19,449 nt of DNA, taken from assembly GCA_009780445.1 (NCBI GenBank), contig WRAA01000009.1, positions 1 to 19,449 of the forward strand. Reading direction: 5' to 3'. The position numbers and the translations under genes are program-made. The stretch is from Defluviitaleaceae bacterium (GTDB taxonomy: Bacteria; Bacillota; Clostridia; Lachnospirales; WRAA01). Shown one piece after another: positions 13,619 to 19,449 of this stretch (position 1 is the first letter of the stretch; each line of letters starts with the position of its first letter). Under the pieces are notes generated by a model, which made no database searches, was not told the origin of the DNA, and saw nothing but the letters and a program-made list of their open reading frames with translations.

Positions 13619-14083
13619 TTATGGTCCATCAGGGGATGTAGCTCCGCCGCCTGCTCCGGCAGCAGGAACTACTACCTGTACCCTTCTTGAATCGTCCTCT
13701 ATGATCCTTCCTTGTGTTAGACCGTCAGAGCGAGTAGTTCTACCACCACTAACAATCCTAAAGCCTGCCGGAGCCATTCCTTCAAAGAACAGGTCTACAG
13801 TAAGACCGACGTGCATTGTTCCGCCGGCCATTTCTGCAACAACCTCGCCTGGCGTTGGCTGTCTCCCCAAAGCAATAGCGGCTGCACCACCGGCTTGCTG
13901 AATCGCATTAGCATCTGCCATGTCTCCGATTCTGTTGGCACTATCAAGAACGCTAAGGATAGACGGCGCGAGAACTGTAAGCAAGATCGCAAGAACCGCG
14001 ATAACGACAACAAGTTCGATCATGGTGAAGCCCTTCTTATGCTTCTTCTTCAGGACTTTGTACCTGTTAAGTAGAATTTTCAT
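13619..14083 (-). CDS. pilA: Major type IV pilin candidate (PilA-like)
   Basis: This 154-residue prepilin has a basic leader (MKILLNRYKVLKKKHKKG) and mature N terminus FTMIELVVVIAVLAILLTV, with Glu at position 5 and a long N-terminal helix. The small globular domain (about residues 50-140) has no cysteines and ends in a flexible Gly/Ala/Pro tail. A strong Shine-Dalgarno (GGGGAGG) precedes the ATG. Its base composition is visibly lower in GC than its neighbours and most Arg codons are AGA/AGG, where surrounding genes use mainly CGN. That fits either codon choice for very high expression or independent gene history. An 80-nt gap with a hairpin separates it from pilT. Being the only small canonical pilin next to the motor genes makes it the best major-subunit candidate. 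Confidence 0.88.
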   Translation of the reverse strand: MKILLNRYKVLKKKHKKGFTMIELVVVIAVLAILLTVLAPSILSVLDSANRIGDMADANAIQQAGGAAAIALGRQPTPGEVVAEMAGGTMHVGLTVDLFFEGMAPAGFRIVSGGRTTRSDGLTQGRIIEDDSRRVQVVVPAAGAGGGATSPDGP

Positions 14084-14122
14084 TTCGTTTCCTCCCCATT
14101 ATTATTATTTTGCTAGTATATA

Positions 14123-14149
14123 ACATCACAGGGTGTGCCCTGGTAATGT
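14123..14149 (-). other. Hairpin between pilT and the pilin gene
   Basis: The minus-strand transcript can form a stem from ACATTACCAGGG (14149-14138) with CCCTGTGATGT (14133-14123) around a 4-nt loop, interrupted by one bulged or mismatched region. It starts 15 nt after the pilT stop. AT-rich sequence without a U-run follows, then the pilin Shine-Dalgarno. It may be a processing or stabilising hairpin that raises pilin mRNA over ATPase mRNA. I cannot tell it from a weak terminator by sequence alone. Confidence 0.55.
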
Positions 14150-14163
14150 TCCGTATGTGGTGC

Positions 14164-15219
14164 CTACACCCTGCCCGCTTCGGCCAAAAAGGCTTGGCGG
14201 TCGTTCACCTTCTCCAGAGCGTCGTTCATCTTGATGGTGCCGCTTCTCACCAGCTTCGCCAGATATGAGTCCAGCAGCACCATGCCGGCCTTGGAGCCTG
14301 TTTGGATGGTGGAGTTAAGCTGGTGGCACTTGTTTTCGCGGATGAGGTTGAGGACCGCGTCGGTGCCTGTCATTATCTCGAAGGCGGCCACGCGGCCTTT
14401 TCCGTCGGCCTTTGGCACGAGGGTCTGGGTTACTACGCCTTTTAGCACGCTTGCGAGCTGTGTGCGTATCTGCTGTTGGTTGTGCGGCGGGAAAACGTCG
14501 ATTATACGGTCGATAGTGGAGGCCGCGCCGGTGGTGTGCAGTGTGGACAGCACCAAGTGGCCTGTTTCCGCGGCGGTTACGGCGGCGGAGATCGTTTCGT
14601 AGTCGCGCATTTCGCCTATCAGTATTACGTCGGGATCTTCGCGCATTGCGGAGCGTAACGCGCCTTCGAAGGAGGCCACGTCCGTGCCGATGTCCCGCTG
14701 ATGTATCAGCGACTTTTTCTGCGTGTAGACATATTCCACGGGGTCCTCCGCCGTGAGGATGTGGCGGGCGTAGTTGCTGTTGATATAGTCCACCATGGCG
14801 GCCAGGCTTGTGGACTTCCCGGAGCCTGTGGGGCCTGTCACAAGGATGAGGCCGCGCGGTTCCTCCACAAGGGTGCGCAGGGTTTCGGGCAGGTTCAGCT
14901 CTTCGAAGGTGGGGATCTTGTCGTTTATTATACGCATTACGCAGGCCAAGTGTTTCTGCTGGTGGAACACGTTTACGCGCTGGCGTTGGCCGTTCTCCAT
15001 TGTGTAGCACATATCGACGTCCTTGCCGTTGTCGATCAGATCGCGCTGTTTGTCGTTCAACATGGAGAGGATCAGCTCGCGCTGTTGGGCGGGGCTCATC
15101 TGTATCTCTGTTTCAACGAGGGAGCCGTCTATGCGGAACACTATGTTACGCGCCGCGGTGATGTGTATGTCACTGCACCTGCGTTCGCGCGCAATGGTGA
15201 TAAGCTGCGATATATTCAT
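14164..15219 (-). CDS. pilT: Type IV pilus retraction ATPase PilT
   Basis: This 351-residue hexameric ATPase has an N-terminal PAS-like domain followed by the secretion-ATPase core: Walker A GPTGSGKS (129-136), Asp box AEDPVEY (157-163), Walker B DVILIGEMRD (197-206) and His box GHLVLSTLHT (220-229). The C-terminal AVLNLIRENK (288-297) corresponds to the AIRNLIRE motif that marks PilT and is needed for retraction in studied homologues. It lacks the MshEN domain and zinc-binding cysteines of PilB. A clear GGAGG Shine-Dalgarno precedes the ATG, 49 nt after pilB. The presence of PilT implies these pili can be retracted, so an adhesin on them could pull the cell to its substrate. Confidence 0.97.
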   Translation of the reverse strand: MNISQLITIARERRCSDIHITAARNIVFRIDGSLVETEIQMSPAQQRELILSMLNDKQRDLIDNGKDVDMCYTMENGQRQRVNVFHQQKHLACVMRIINDKIPTFEELNLPETLRTLVEEPRGLILVTGPTGSGKSTSLAAMVDYINSNYARHILTAEDPVEYVYTQKKSLIHQRDIGTDVASFEGALRSAMREDPDVILIGEMRDYETISAAVTAAETGHLVLSTLHTTGAASTIDRIIDVFPPHNQQQIRTQLASVLKGVVTQTLVPKADGKGRVAAFEIMTGTDAVLNLIRENKCHQLNSTIQTGSKAGMVLLDSYLAKLVRSGTIKMNDALEKVNDRQAFLAEAGRV

Positions 15220-15268
15220 TATGACCCTCCGTCACATAAGATTGCGTGGGATAACGTGGAATTCTGCG

Positions 15269-16954
15269 CTACGCGGAGTATGTCAGCTTGAGAAGTTCGT
15301 CCATGGTGGTGACTTTCTCCAGCACCAGCCGTTGCAGGCTGTCGCGCAGGAATTTCAGCTTGTTGTGCTTGCGAACATATTCGTAGATCACCTTGGTGGG
15401 AGCCTTGGAGGAGATAAGGTTGCGGATCTCTTCGTCGATGGCCAGGATTTCGTGTACGGCCATTCGCCCCTTGTAGCCTGTGTTGTTGCAGTTGTGGCAG
15501 CCCTTGCCGTGCGCCAGCGTCGGGGGGCAGTTTTCGCCCAGAATGTCGCGTTCGCGCGGGGTGGTCTCGTGTTCTTGGTAACATGCGGCGCAGATCTTCT
15601 TCACGAGACGCTGTGCCACCACGCCGGCCAGGGTGTTGGCCAGCAGATATTCCTCCACGCCCATGTCCACAAGGCGCACTATCGCGGAGATCGCGTCGTT
15701 GGTGTGCAGGCTGCTCATGACCAAGTGGCCGGTGAGAGCGGCGCGGACGCCAATGCTTGCGGTTTCCTTGTCCCGCGTTTCGCCTATCAGTATTATGTCC
15801 GGGTCTTGGCGCAGGATGGAGCGCAGAGCGGATTCAAAGGTAAGGTTGGCCAGCGGGTTGACCTGGGTCTGGTTGATCCTTGCCAAGTTGCGCTCTACGG
15901 GATCCTCCACTGTGGAGATGTTTACGTTGCGCTTTGCCAGCATCTCCATGATCATGTAGAGCGTGGTGGTCTTGCCGCTGCCCGTGGGGCCGGTTACGTA
16001 GACAACGCCGTGGGGCGATTGCAGAATCTCCATCATCTTGGCGTAGTCCTCTTGGATCATGCCGAATGTGCCGGAGTTGCTTAGCGAGCCACCCTGCCCC
16101 ATGAAGCGCATTACGATCTTTTCGCCGTACACCGTGGGTATGCTGGACACGCGCACGTTGATGTCGATTTCTTGCAGCTTTGCGCGGAAGTGGCCGTCCT
16201 GCGGGGCGCGTTTTTCGGCGATGTCCATGCCGGCCAGGATCTTGATACGCGCCACCAAGGATGTGTGCAGGGAGACGGAGAGCGTCAGATAGTCGATTAT
16301 CAGGCCGTCTACGCGGATGCGGAACTGCGTGGTTTCCTCGAAAGGTTCTATATGTACGTCGGACGCGCCCGCTGTGTGAGCCTTGTACAACGACGAGTTC
16401 AGCAGAGTGACTATCGGCGTATCGTCGGAAGATTCCGAGATATCGACGAAGCCCATGGTGGTGATCTTCTCCGCGGAATCGTTGGCCACCTGGGAGGCCT
16501 TGCGCGTTTCGATCTCCGCGTAGGATTCATTGATGGCCTGCAGGATCTCCGCGCGGTCGCAGACCTGCATGATGATCTGCATGTGTGTCACGAGCTTTAC
16601 GTCTTCTATCGCGTAGTAGTTCAGCGGGTCGTTGATGTTCACCGTCAGGGTGTGGCTGTCCATGGCGATGGCTATCAGGCAGTGCTTCAGCGCGATGGCC
16701 TTGGGCACCTTCTTTGTGGCTTCGAGGTCCACCTTTACGTCGCGCATGGTTACGTATTGGATGTCCAGCCTTTTTGCAAGGGCGACGTTCAGGCGGTTTT
16801 CGGTGATGATGTTCTCTTCGATCAGCACCTCGCCCAGCCGTCTCTTTGTGGTGGAACTCTTTTGTATCTCCAGCGCACCGGCCAGCTGTTCCGCCGTGAT
16901 GCACCCGGATTCGATCAATACTTCGCCTAGCCTAAGTTGTTGTGTGGGTAACAT
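15269..16954 (-). CDS. pilB: Type IV pilus extension ATPase PilB (GspE family)
   Basis: This 561-residue ATPase has an N-terminal MshEN-type region (about 1-150) with two RLGEVLIE-like segments (8-15 and 39-46), then the catalytic core: Walker A GPTGSGKT (322-329), Asp box VEDPVE (349-354), Walker B DIILIGETRD (386-395) and His box GHLVMSSLHT (409-418). A zinc tetracysteine site follows, CAAC (455-458) and CHNC (486-489), as in PilB/GspE and absent from PilT. MshEN domains in relatives bind c-di-GMP, so extension may be allosterically controlled by it; this is family knowledge, not tested here. It is the first gene of the pilus operon, with a consensus promoter and long structured leader upstream. 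A moderate GAGG ribosome site lies 7 nt before the ATG at 16954. Confidence 0.97.
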   Translation of the reverse strand: MLPTQQLRLGEVLIESGCITAEQLAGALEIQKSSTTKRRLGEVLIEENIITENRLNVALAKRLDIQYVTMRDVKVDLEATKKVPKAIALKHCLIAIAMDSHTLTVNINDPLNYYAIEDVKLVTHMQIIMQVCDRAEILQAINESYAEIETRKASQVANDSAEKITTMGFVDISESSDDTPIVTLLNSSLYKAHTAGASDVHIEPFEETTQFRIRVDGLIIDYLTLSVSLHTSLVARIKILAGMDIAEKRAPQDGHFRAKLQEIDINVRVSSIPTVYGEKIVMRFMGQGGSLSNSGTFGMIQEDYAKMMEILQSPHGVVYVTGPTGSGKTTTLYMIMEMLAKRNVNISTVEDPVERNLARINQTQVNPLANLTFESALRSILRQDPDIILIGETRDKETASIGVRAALTGHLVMSSLHTNDAISAIVRLVDMGVEEYLLANTLAGVVAQRLVKKICAACYQEHETTPRERDILGENCPPTLAHGKGCHNCNNTGYKGRMAVHEILAIDEEIRNLISSKAPTKVIYEYVRKHNKLKFLRDSLQRLVLEKVTTMDELLKLTYSA

Positions 16955-17112
16955 CGCAAGACCTCGTCATTTTATTGTACGCAAAAACCTCCCGTCACCT
17001 CTTTCGCAGACGGTAAAGGTTCATGCGTGTTCAAGCGGCCTGCCCGGGCGTGTTCCGGATCACGATTCAACACCGCGCCCCCCCCAGGCCGCAATTCCCC
17101 CGATTCTAGTAT
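16955..17112 (-). promoter_or_regulatory. Structured 5' leader of the pil operon, possible attenuator or riboswitch
   Basis: Between the promoter and pilB lie about 150 nt with no ORF of note. On the minus strand an 8-bp stem (17092-17085 with 17042-17035) encloses a second stem (17080-17069 with 17054-17046, with a bulge), making one long GC-rich hairpin. A terminator-like hairpin follows at 17020-16983. The word GAACACGC occurs twice (near 17055-17048 and 17032-17025), and either copy can pair with the GCGGTGTT segment near 17076-17069, which would allow mutually exclusive folds. I cannot match the leader to a named riboswitch class, and the c-di-GMP class I and II signatures I know are not evident. 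Confidence 0.45.
16983..17020 (-). terminator. Intrinsic terminator-like hairpin in the pilB leader (attenuator)
   Basis: In the minus-strand transcript ACCT-UUA-CCGUC (17020-17009) pairs with GACGG-G-AGGU (16997-16988), followed at once by five U residues (16987-16983). The first U-run base is 33 nt before the pilB ATG. A terminator between promoter and first gene is the usual signature of transcription attenuation. The stem carries a 3-to-1 internal loop, so its strength is moderate. Confidence 0.5.
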
Positions 17113-17118
17113 ACCTGG

Positions 17119-17147
17119 ATTATATACATTTACGCAGGAGGTGTCAA
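17119..17147 (-). promoter_or_regulatory. Consensus sigma-A promoter of the pil operon
   Basis: On the minus strand TTGACA (17147-17142) and TATAAT (17124-17119) are both perfect and 17 nt apart. The predicted transcription start is near 17112, giving an untranslated leader of about 155 nt before pilB. The 78 bp upstream, up to the divergent tRNA promoter, is AT-rich and could serve as an UP element or operator region for both promoters. Such a strong core promoter suggests control comes from the leader or a repressor. Confidence 0.9.
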
Positions 17148-17225
17148 GGGAAATGATGGCCTTCGCCTCATAGTTTCTAAGAGTTAATGTAAATTAAGCC
17201 TAAAAACATATTCAGATCGCCGCAC

Positions 17226-17254
17226 TTGACATGCCATGCGCGGAATGGTATAAT
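17226..17254 (+). promoter_or_regulatory. Consensus sigma-A promoter of tRNA-Leu
   Basis: TTGACA (17226-17231), a 17-nt spacer and TATAAT (17249-17254) are all perfect matches. The tRNA begins 21 nt after the -10 box, leaving a short 5' leader for RNase P to remove. It is divergent from the pil operon promoter, with about 78 bp between the two -35 boxes. Confidence 0.93.
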
Positions 17255-17274
17255 CTGCTGTGATAATGTGCAAT

Positions 17275-17358
17275 GCCCGAATGGCGGAATTGGCAGACGC
17301 AAAGGACTTAAAATCCTTCGAACGCAAGTTCATGCCGGTTCGACCCCGGCTTCGGGCA
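17275..17358 (+). tRNA. tRNA-Leu (anticodon UAA)
   Basis: The 84-nt class II tRNA has acceptor stem GCCCGAA (17275-17281) pairing with TTCGGGC (17351-17357) and discriminator A at 17358. The anticodon arm is AAGGA-CTTAAAA-TCCTT, whose 7-nt loop places TAA as anticodon (reads UUA/UUG). A long variable arm follows (CGAACGCAAGTTC region), then the T arm GCCGG-TTCGACC-CCGGC. The D arm carries the usual AATTGGCAGA-type loop. The 3' CCA is not encoded, so it must be added by nucleotidyltransferase. It has its own promoter and terminator, so it is a stand-alone transcription unit. Confidence 0.97.
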
Positions 17359-17366
17359 TATGGCGA

Positions 17367-17417
17367 AAGGTGTTGCGGTCTGCCCGGGCGAAATGCTTGG
17401 GCAGACTGCAACACCTT
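17367..17417 (+). terminator. Strong terminator hairpin after tRNA-Leu, between convergent genes
   Basis: A 19-bp stem (17367-17385 with 17399-17417) with only one non-Watson-Crick pair (G-U in the plus-strand RNA) surrounds a 13-nt loop. A U-rich stretch (CTTGTTGTTCC) follows on the plus strand. It lies 8 nt after the tRNA and 21 nt from the stop of the convergent DUF4349 lipoprotein gene, so it probably ends both transcripts. Confidence 0.85.
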
Positions 17418-17438
17418 CTTGTTGTTCCGCGTAATGGT

Positions 17439-18461
17439 CTACAGGCGGCCGGAGCCGGCGCGCAGCTTGCGGAAGCCGCGCATTATCAGCATGGTGGCGA
17501 TCAGCGCGCCCAGCAGGATGATGAACGGCGCGGATAGGCTTGCCAAAACGACGGCAACGGCGCGAGCCGCTCCAAGGGTGAGGCCGGCGGAGCTGCCGAA
17601 GGCGTCCATAACGCGCGTACCGGTGCTGTCGATGGTGGCTGTTGCGAAGGGGTCGTCGATTACTTCATGCAGGGTCATGTGGATGGTGTTGAAGGCGGCG
17701 AGCCTGTCGATGTGGTCGATCTGGCGCGTCAGCCCTTCGATCTCGAGGCGCACGTTGCGCAGATACTGCTCGAGAGCCAGGATCTCGTCCAGATCGCCGA
17801 TATCCTGCGCACGGGCGAGAAGAACGAGAATGCGATCCTGTTCGACCCTGCGCGTCTCCAGCCTGATGTTCGCGTCGGAGTGCGCCGCCGTGTGATCCTC
17901 CGACGTTTCCGTCAGCGACACGATATGCCCGATGTTGCGCAGTCCGCTGATAAAGACGTCGTAACCTTGCGCGGGAACACGCAGTGTGGCCTCGAAGATC
18001 CCCCTGTTCCTGCTGCCGCCTAAGCCGTCGCGGTGCGTGTTCATGGACGAGTGTTCGACAAAACCGCCGTTGCGCCAGACCAGGTGGCGTACCGCCGTCA
18101 CGGCGTGTTCAAACTCGCCGGACTGCATCACAACGTCGGCGATGGTGGATATGCGGCGGTCGGAGGCCAGCATCGGCACCTCGGCCGGCGTGATCACGAC
18201 GGGCGCAACCTCCACACCTGCGTGGAGCCCTGCAGTGAACTCGAGAGCCTCCTGCAATGTCATTTCCTGGGAATTATAGAACCAGTTAGCGTCGTCCACT
18301 CCCACAGAGGCATCCCAATCCACTTCAATCATCGGCGCGGCCGCCGCGGGGCTTGGAGCATCCTGCCCTTGCGCCATAGGAACCGCGGGCGGCGCGGCCG
18401 GCGAACATGCCGCCGTAAGCAGTGCCGCGATTACAGCGGCTATCGTAAGTTTAAGCTTCAT
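17439..18461 (-). CDS. DUF4349-family lipoprotein
   Basis: This 340-residue protein has a signal peptide with lipobox LTAAC (Cys19), so it is predicted to be lipid-anchored outside the cytoplasmic membrane. A Pro/Ala-rich low-complexity spacer (about 20-45) follows. Residues about 103-270 have the DUF4349 pattern: a strand containing GGFVEHSS, then EATLRVPAQGYDVFISGLRNIGHIV in two pieces, a coiled-coil rich in Glu, Arg and Leu (about 200-250), and a final strand FNTIHMTLHEV. A C-terminal transmembrane helix (about 300-328) and basic tail end the chain. Its ATG overlaps the stop of the upstream paralogue by 11 bp, so they are translationally coupled. The biochemical role of DUF4349 proteins is unknown to me. 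Having both a lipobox and a C-terminal membrane helix is typical of the family. Confidence 0.85.
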   Translation of the reverse strand: MKLKLTIAAVIAALLTAACSPAAPPAVPMAQGQDAPSPAAAAPMIEVDWDASVGVDDANWFYNSQEMTLQEALEFTAGLHAGVEVAPVVITPAEVPMLASDRRISTIADVVMQSGEFEHAVTAVRHLVWRNGGFVEHSSMNTHRDGLGGSRNRGIFEATLRVPAQGYDVFISGLRNIGHIVSLTETSEDHTAAHSDANIRLETRRVEQDRILVLLARAQDIGDLDEILALEQYLRNVRLEIEGLTRQIDHIDRLAAFNTIHMTLHEVIDDPFATATIDSTGTRVMDAFGSSAGLTLGAARAVAVVLASLSAPFIILLGALIATMLIMRGFRKLRAGSGRL

Positions 18462-19449
18462 CCGTATCGTCCCCTTTGGCGTGTTTGTGTTCGGGCTTAG
18501 CGCCTAAACGGCGGGCGAACCTAAGCGCACCGGCCGTTACTGCCACGATAGTCACCGGCACCGCCAGCCACGCGGCCAGCACGCCGATATGCCCCATCAG
18601 CTCCGCCATAACCGTAAGAGAGTTCATGAAAGCTTCGGACAGCTCTTGGCCGAAACCGATGGGTTCGGCAATCCAAGGCGGGTACTCGTCCTCGGTTATA
18701 CGTTCGAAGATGACGATGTTAACGGTGGGCAGATTCACGGCGTTTTCAACGCTTGCGATCTGCCTCTGCGCCTCCAGAATCTCCAGATCTACGTTTGCGA
18801 TGCGCGCGCTGATGGTTGTCATTTCGGTGATGGTCTCGCTGTTCTCCAGATAGGCCAGCAGGCGTTCGGCCTCGGACGTAAACGCGTCGCGCCTGGATAT
18901 GGCGTGCAGGAGGGCGGGGCGCAGAGTTCGCGTGGACTCGGTCTCGTGCATCACCCTGCCAAGGCCGCGTATCTCGCCCATGTGCAGATTGAACAGCTCT
19001 ATCGGAACCCGGCGTACTATGTCGGCGGTTCCCGGCGAACCCACCCAGCGATAGGCGTGAGGGTCCAGGCGTTGATCCGCGCTTATGAAGTGTATGTTGG
19101 AGCTTTCGTTGTGCCCGCCGAACATGCCGTTGATGTAGGCCACGGCGGCGGCAAGGTCCTCCACCTCGATGGCGATGCCCGCGTTACGCGCAACGTGGTC
19201 TGTCGGCAAAATGTCTGTTCGCGCGGCGATCTCCAGCGATGTGTCCATCCCCCACGGCGCGCCGCTCATGAAGGTTTGGGGGTTATCAAGTTCTAGGATC
19301 ATGACACGCTCTGCGGCCGGCGCGTTCATGTGTTGTTCGTCAAAGGCGTCGTCGATGGTTTCGACAAACGCGGCCATTGGCGCGGCGGCCATGCCGTCGT
19401 GCAGCGGTTCGCCCGTGGCCGTGCCGATCAGCCCCATCACTGCGCTAAA
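18451..19449 (-). CDS. DUF4349-like membrane protein, 5' end beyond the window
   Basis: The reading frame stays open to the right edge (the last visible codons read Phe-Ser-Ala before GTG-ATG at 19440-19435), and no signal peptide is seen, so the true start probably lies outside. At least 329 residues are visible. The middle (about residues 60-250) resembles a divergent DUF4349 domain: an RRVPIELFNLHMGEIRGLG segment in place of the usual RVPA strand, a coiled-coil (about 185-220, SETITEMTTISARIANVD onwards) and a strand NLPTVNIVIFERI. A transmembrane helix (about 280-305) precedes a charged cytoplasmic tail (KPEHKHAKGDDTDEA). It overlaps the DUF4349 lipoprotein gene by 11 bp. The two are likely partners in one envelope complex; function is unknown. 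Confidence 0.7.
   Translation of the reverse strand, partial: FSAVMGLIGTATGEPLHDGMAAAPMAAFVETIDDAFDEQHMNAPAAERVMILELDNPQTFMSGAPWGMDTSLEIAARTDILPTDHVARNAGIAIEVEDLAAAVAYINGMFGGHNESSNIHFISADQRLDPHAYRWVGSPGTADIVRRVPIELFNLHMGEIRGLGRVMHETESTRTLRPALLHAISRRDAFTSEAERLLAYLENSETITEMTTISARIANVDLEILEAQRQIASVENAVNLPTVNIVIFERITEDEYPPWIAEPIGFGQELSEAFMNSLTVMAELMGHIGVLAAWLAVPVTIVAVTAGALRFARRLGAKPEHKHAKGDDTDEA

Noticed and set aside
16955..17112. c-di-GMP class I or II riboswitch upstream of pilB
   Set aside because: Expected from other clostridial pilus operons, but I cannot find the conserved sequence blocks of either class. I keep only the general attenuator call.
17039..17390. Shared 11-bp word CTGCCCGGGCG in the pilB leader and the tRNA terminator
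   Set aside because: The word is short, GC-rich and self-complementary in part; similar stems in two GC-rich hairpins are likely by chance.

Overview
The window is 19.4 kb of GC-rich bacterial DNA. It carries one long minus-strand type IV pilus (T4P) locus (about 16954 down to 143), a plus-strand tRNA-Leu with its own promoter and terminator, and two minus-strand DUF4349 envelope-protein genes at the right edge. The T4P set has two PilT/PilB-type ATPases, PilC, PilD, a PilM-PilN fusion and PilO. It has no secretin (PilQ), PilP or other outer-membrane part. With consensus sigma-A-type promoters, strong Shine-Dalgarno sites and a DUF4349 lipoprotein, this points to a Gram-positive (monoderm) member of the Firmicutes, most likely the class Clostridia. 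That assignment is inference; nothing in the window fixes genus or habitat.

Layout, following transcription of the pilus locus from right to left. A perfect TTGACA-N17-TATAAT promoter (17147-17119) drives a leader of about 150 nt that contains a long hairpin and then a terminator-like hairpin with a U5 tract just upstream of pilB. Next come pilB (extension ATPase), pilT (retraction ATPase), a major-pilin-like gene with codon use unlike its neighbours, pilD (prepilin peptidase) and pilC (platform protein). A 169-bp near-perfect inverted repeat starts on the pilC stop codon. Then follow a pilM-pilN fusion, pilO, a 7.36-kb gene for a 2,451-residue prepilin, and three small pseudopilin genes (K-like without Glu5, then two with Glu5). 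A second long inverted repeat (1-131) closes the locus and probably terminates it.

The central observation is the giant prepilin. It has an ordinary type III (prepilin) signal and hydrophobic helix, so PilD should process it and it should enter the pilus. The rest of the chain is about 44 GLUG-type repeats predicted to form a long beta-solenoid. Two tandem modules resembling chitin/cellulose-binding CBM5/12 domains sit between proline-threonine linkers inside that solenoid. With the three minor pseudopilins beside it, the best model is a pilus-tip or pilus-incorporated adhesin for an insoluble polysaccharide, displayed by PilB and withdrawn by PilT.

A second set of observations concerns RNA and DNA structure. 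The 169-bp inverted repeat has arms in which every transition mismatch is a G-U wobble when read as plus-strand RNA. Hairpins or palindromes sit at or just after the stop codons of pilT, pilC, pilO and the last pseudopilin gene. The pilB leader looks like an attenuator.
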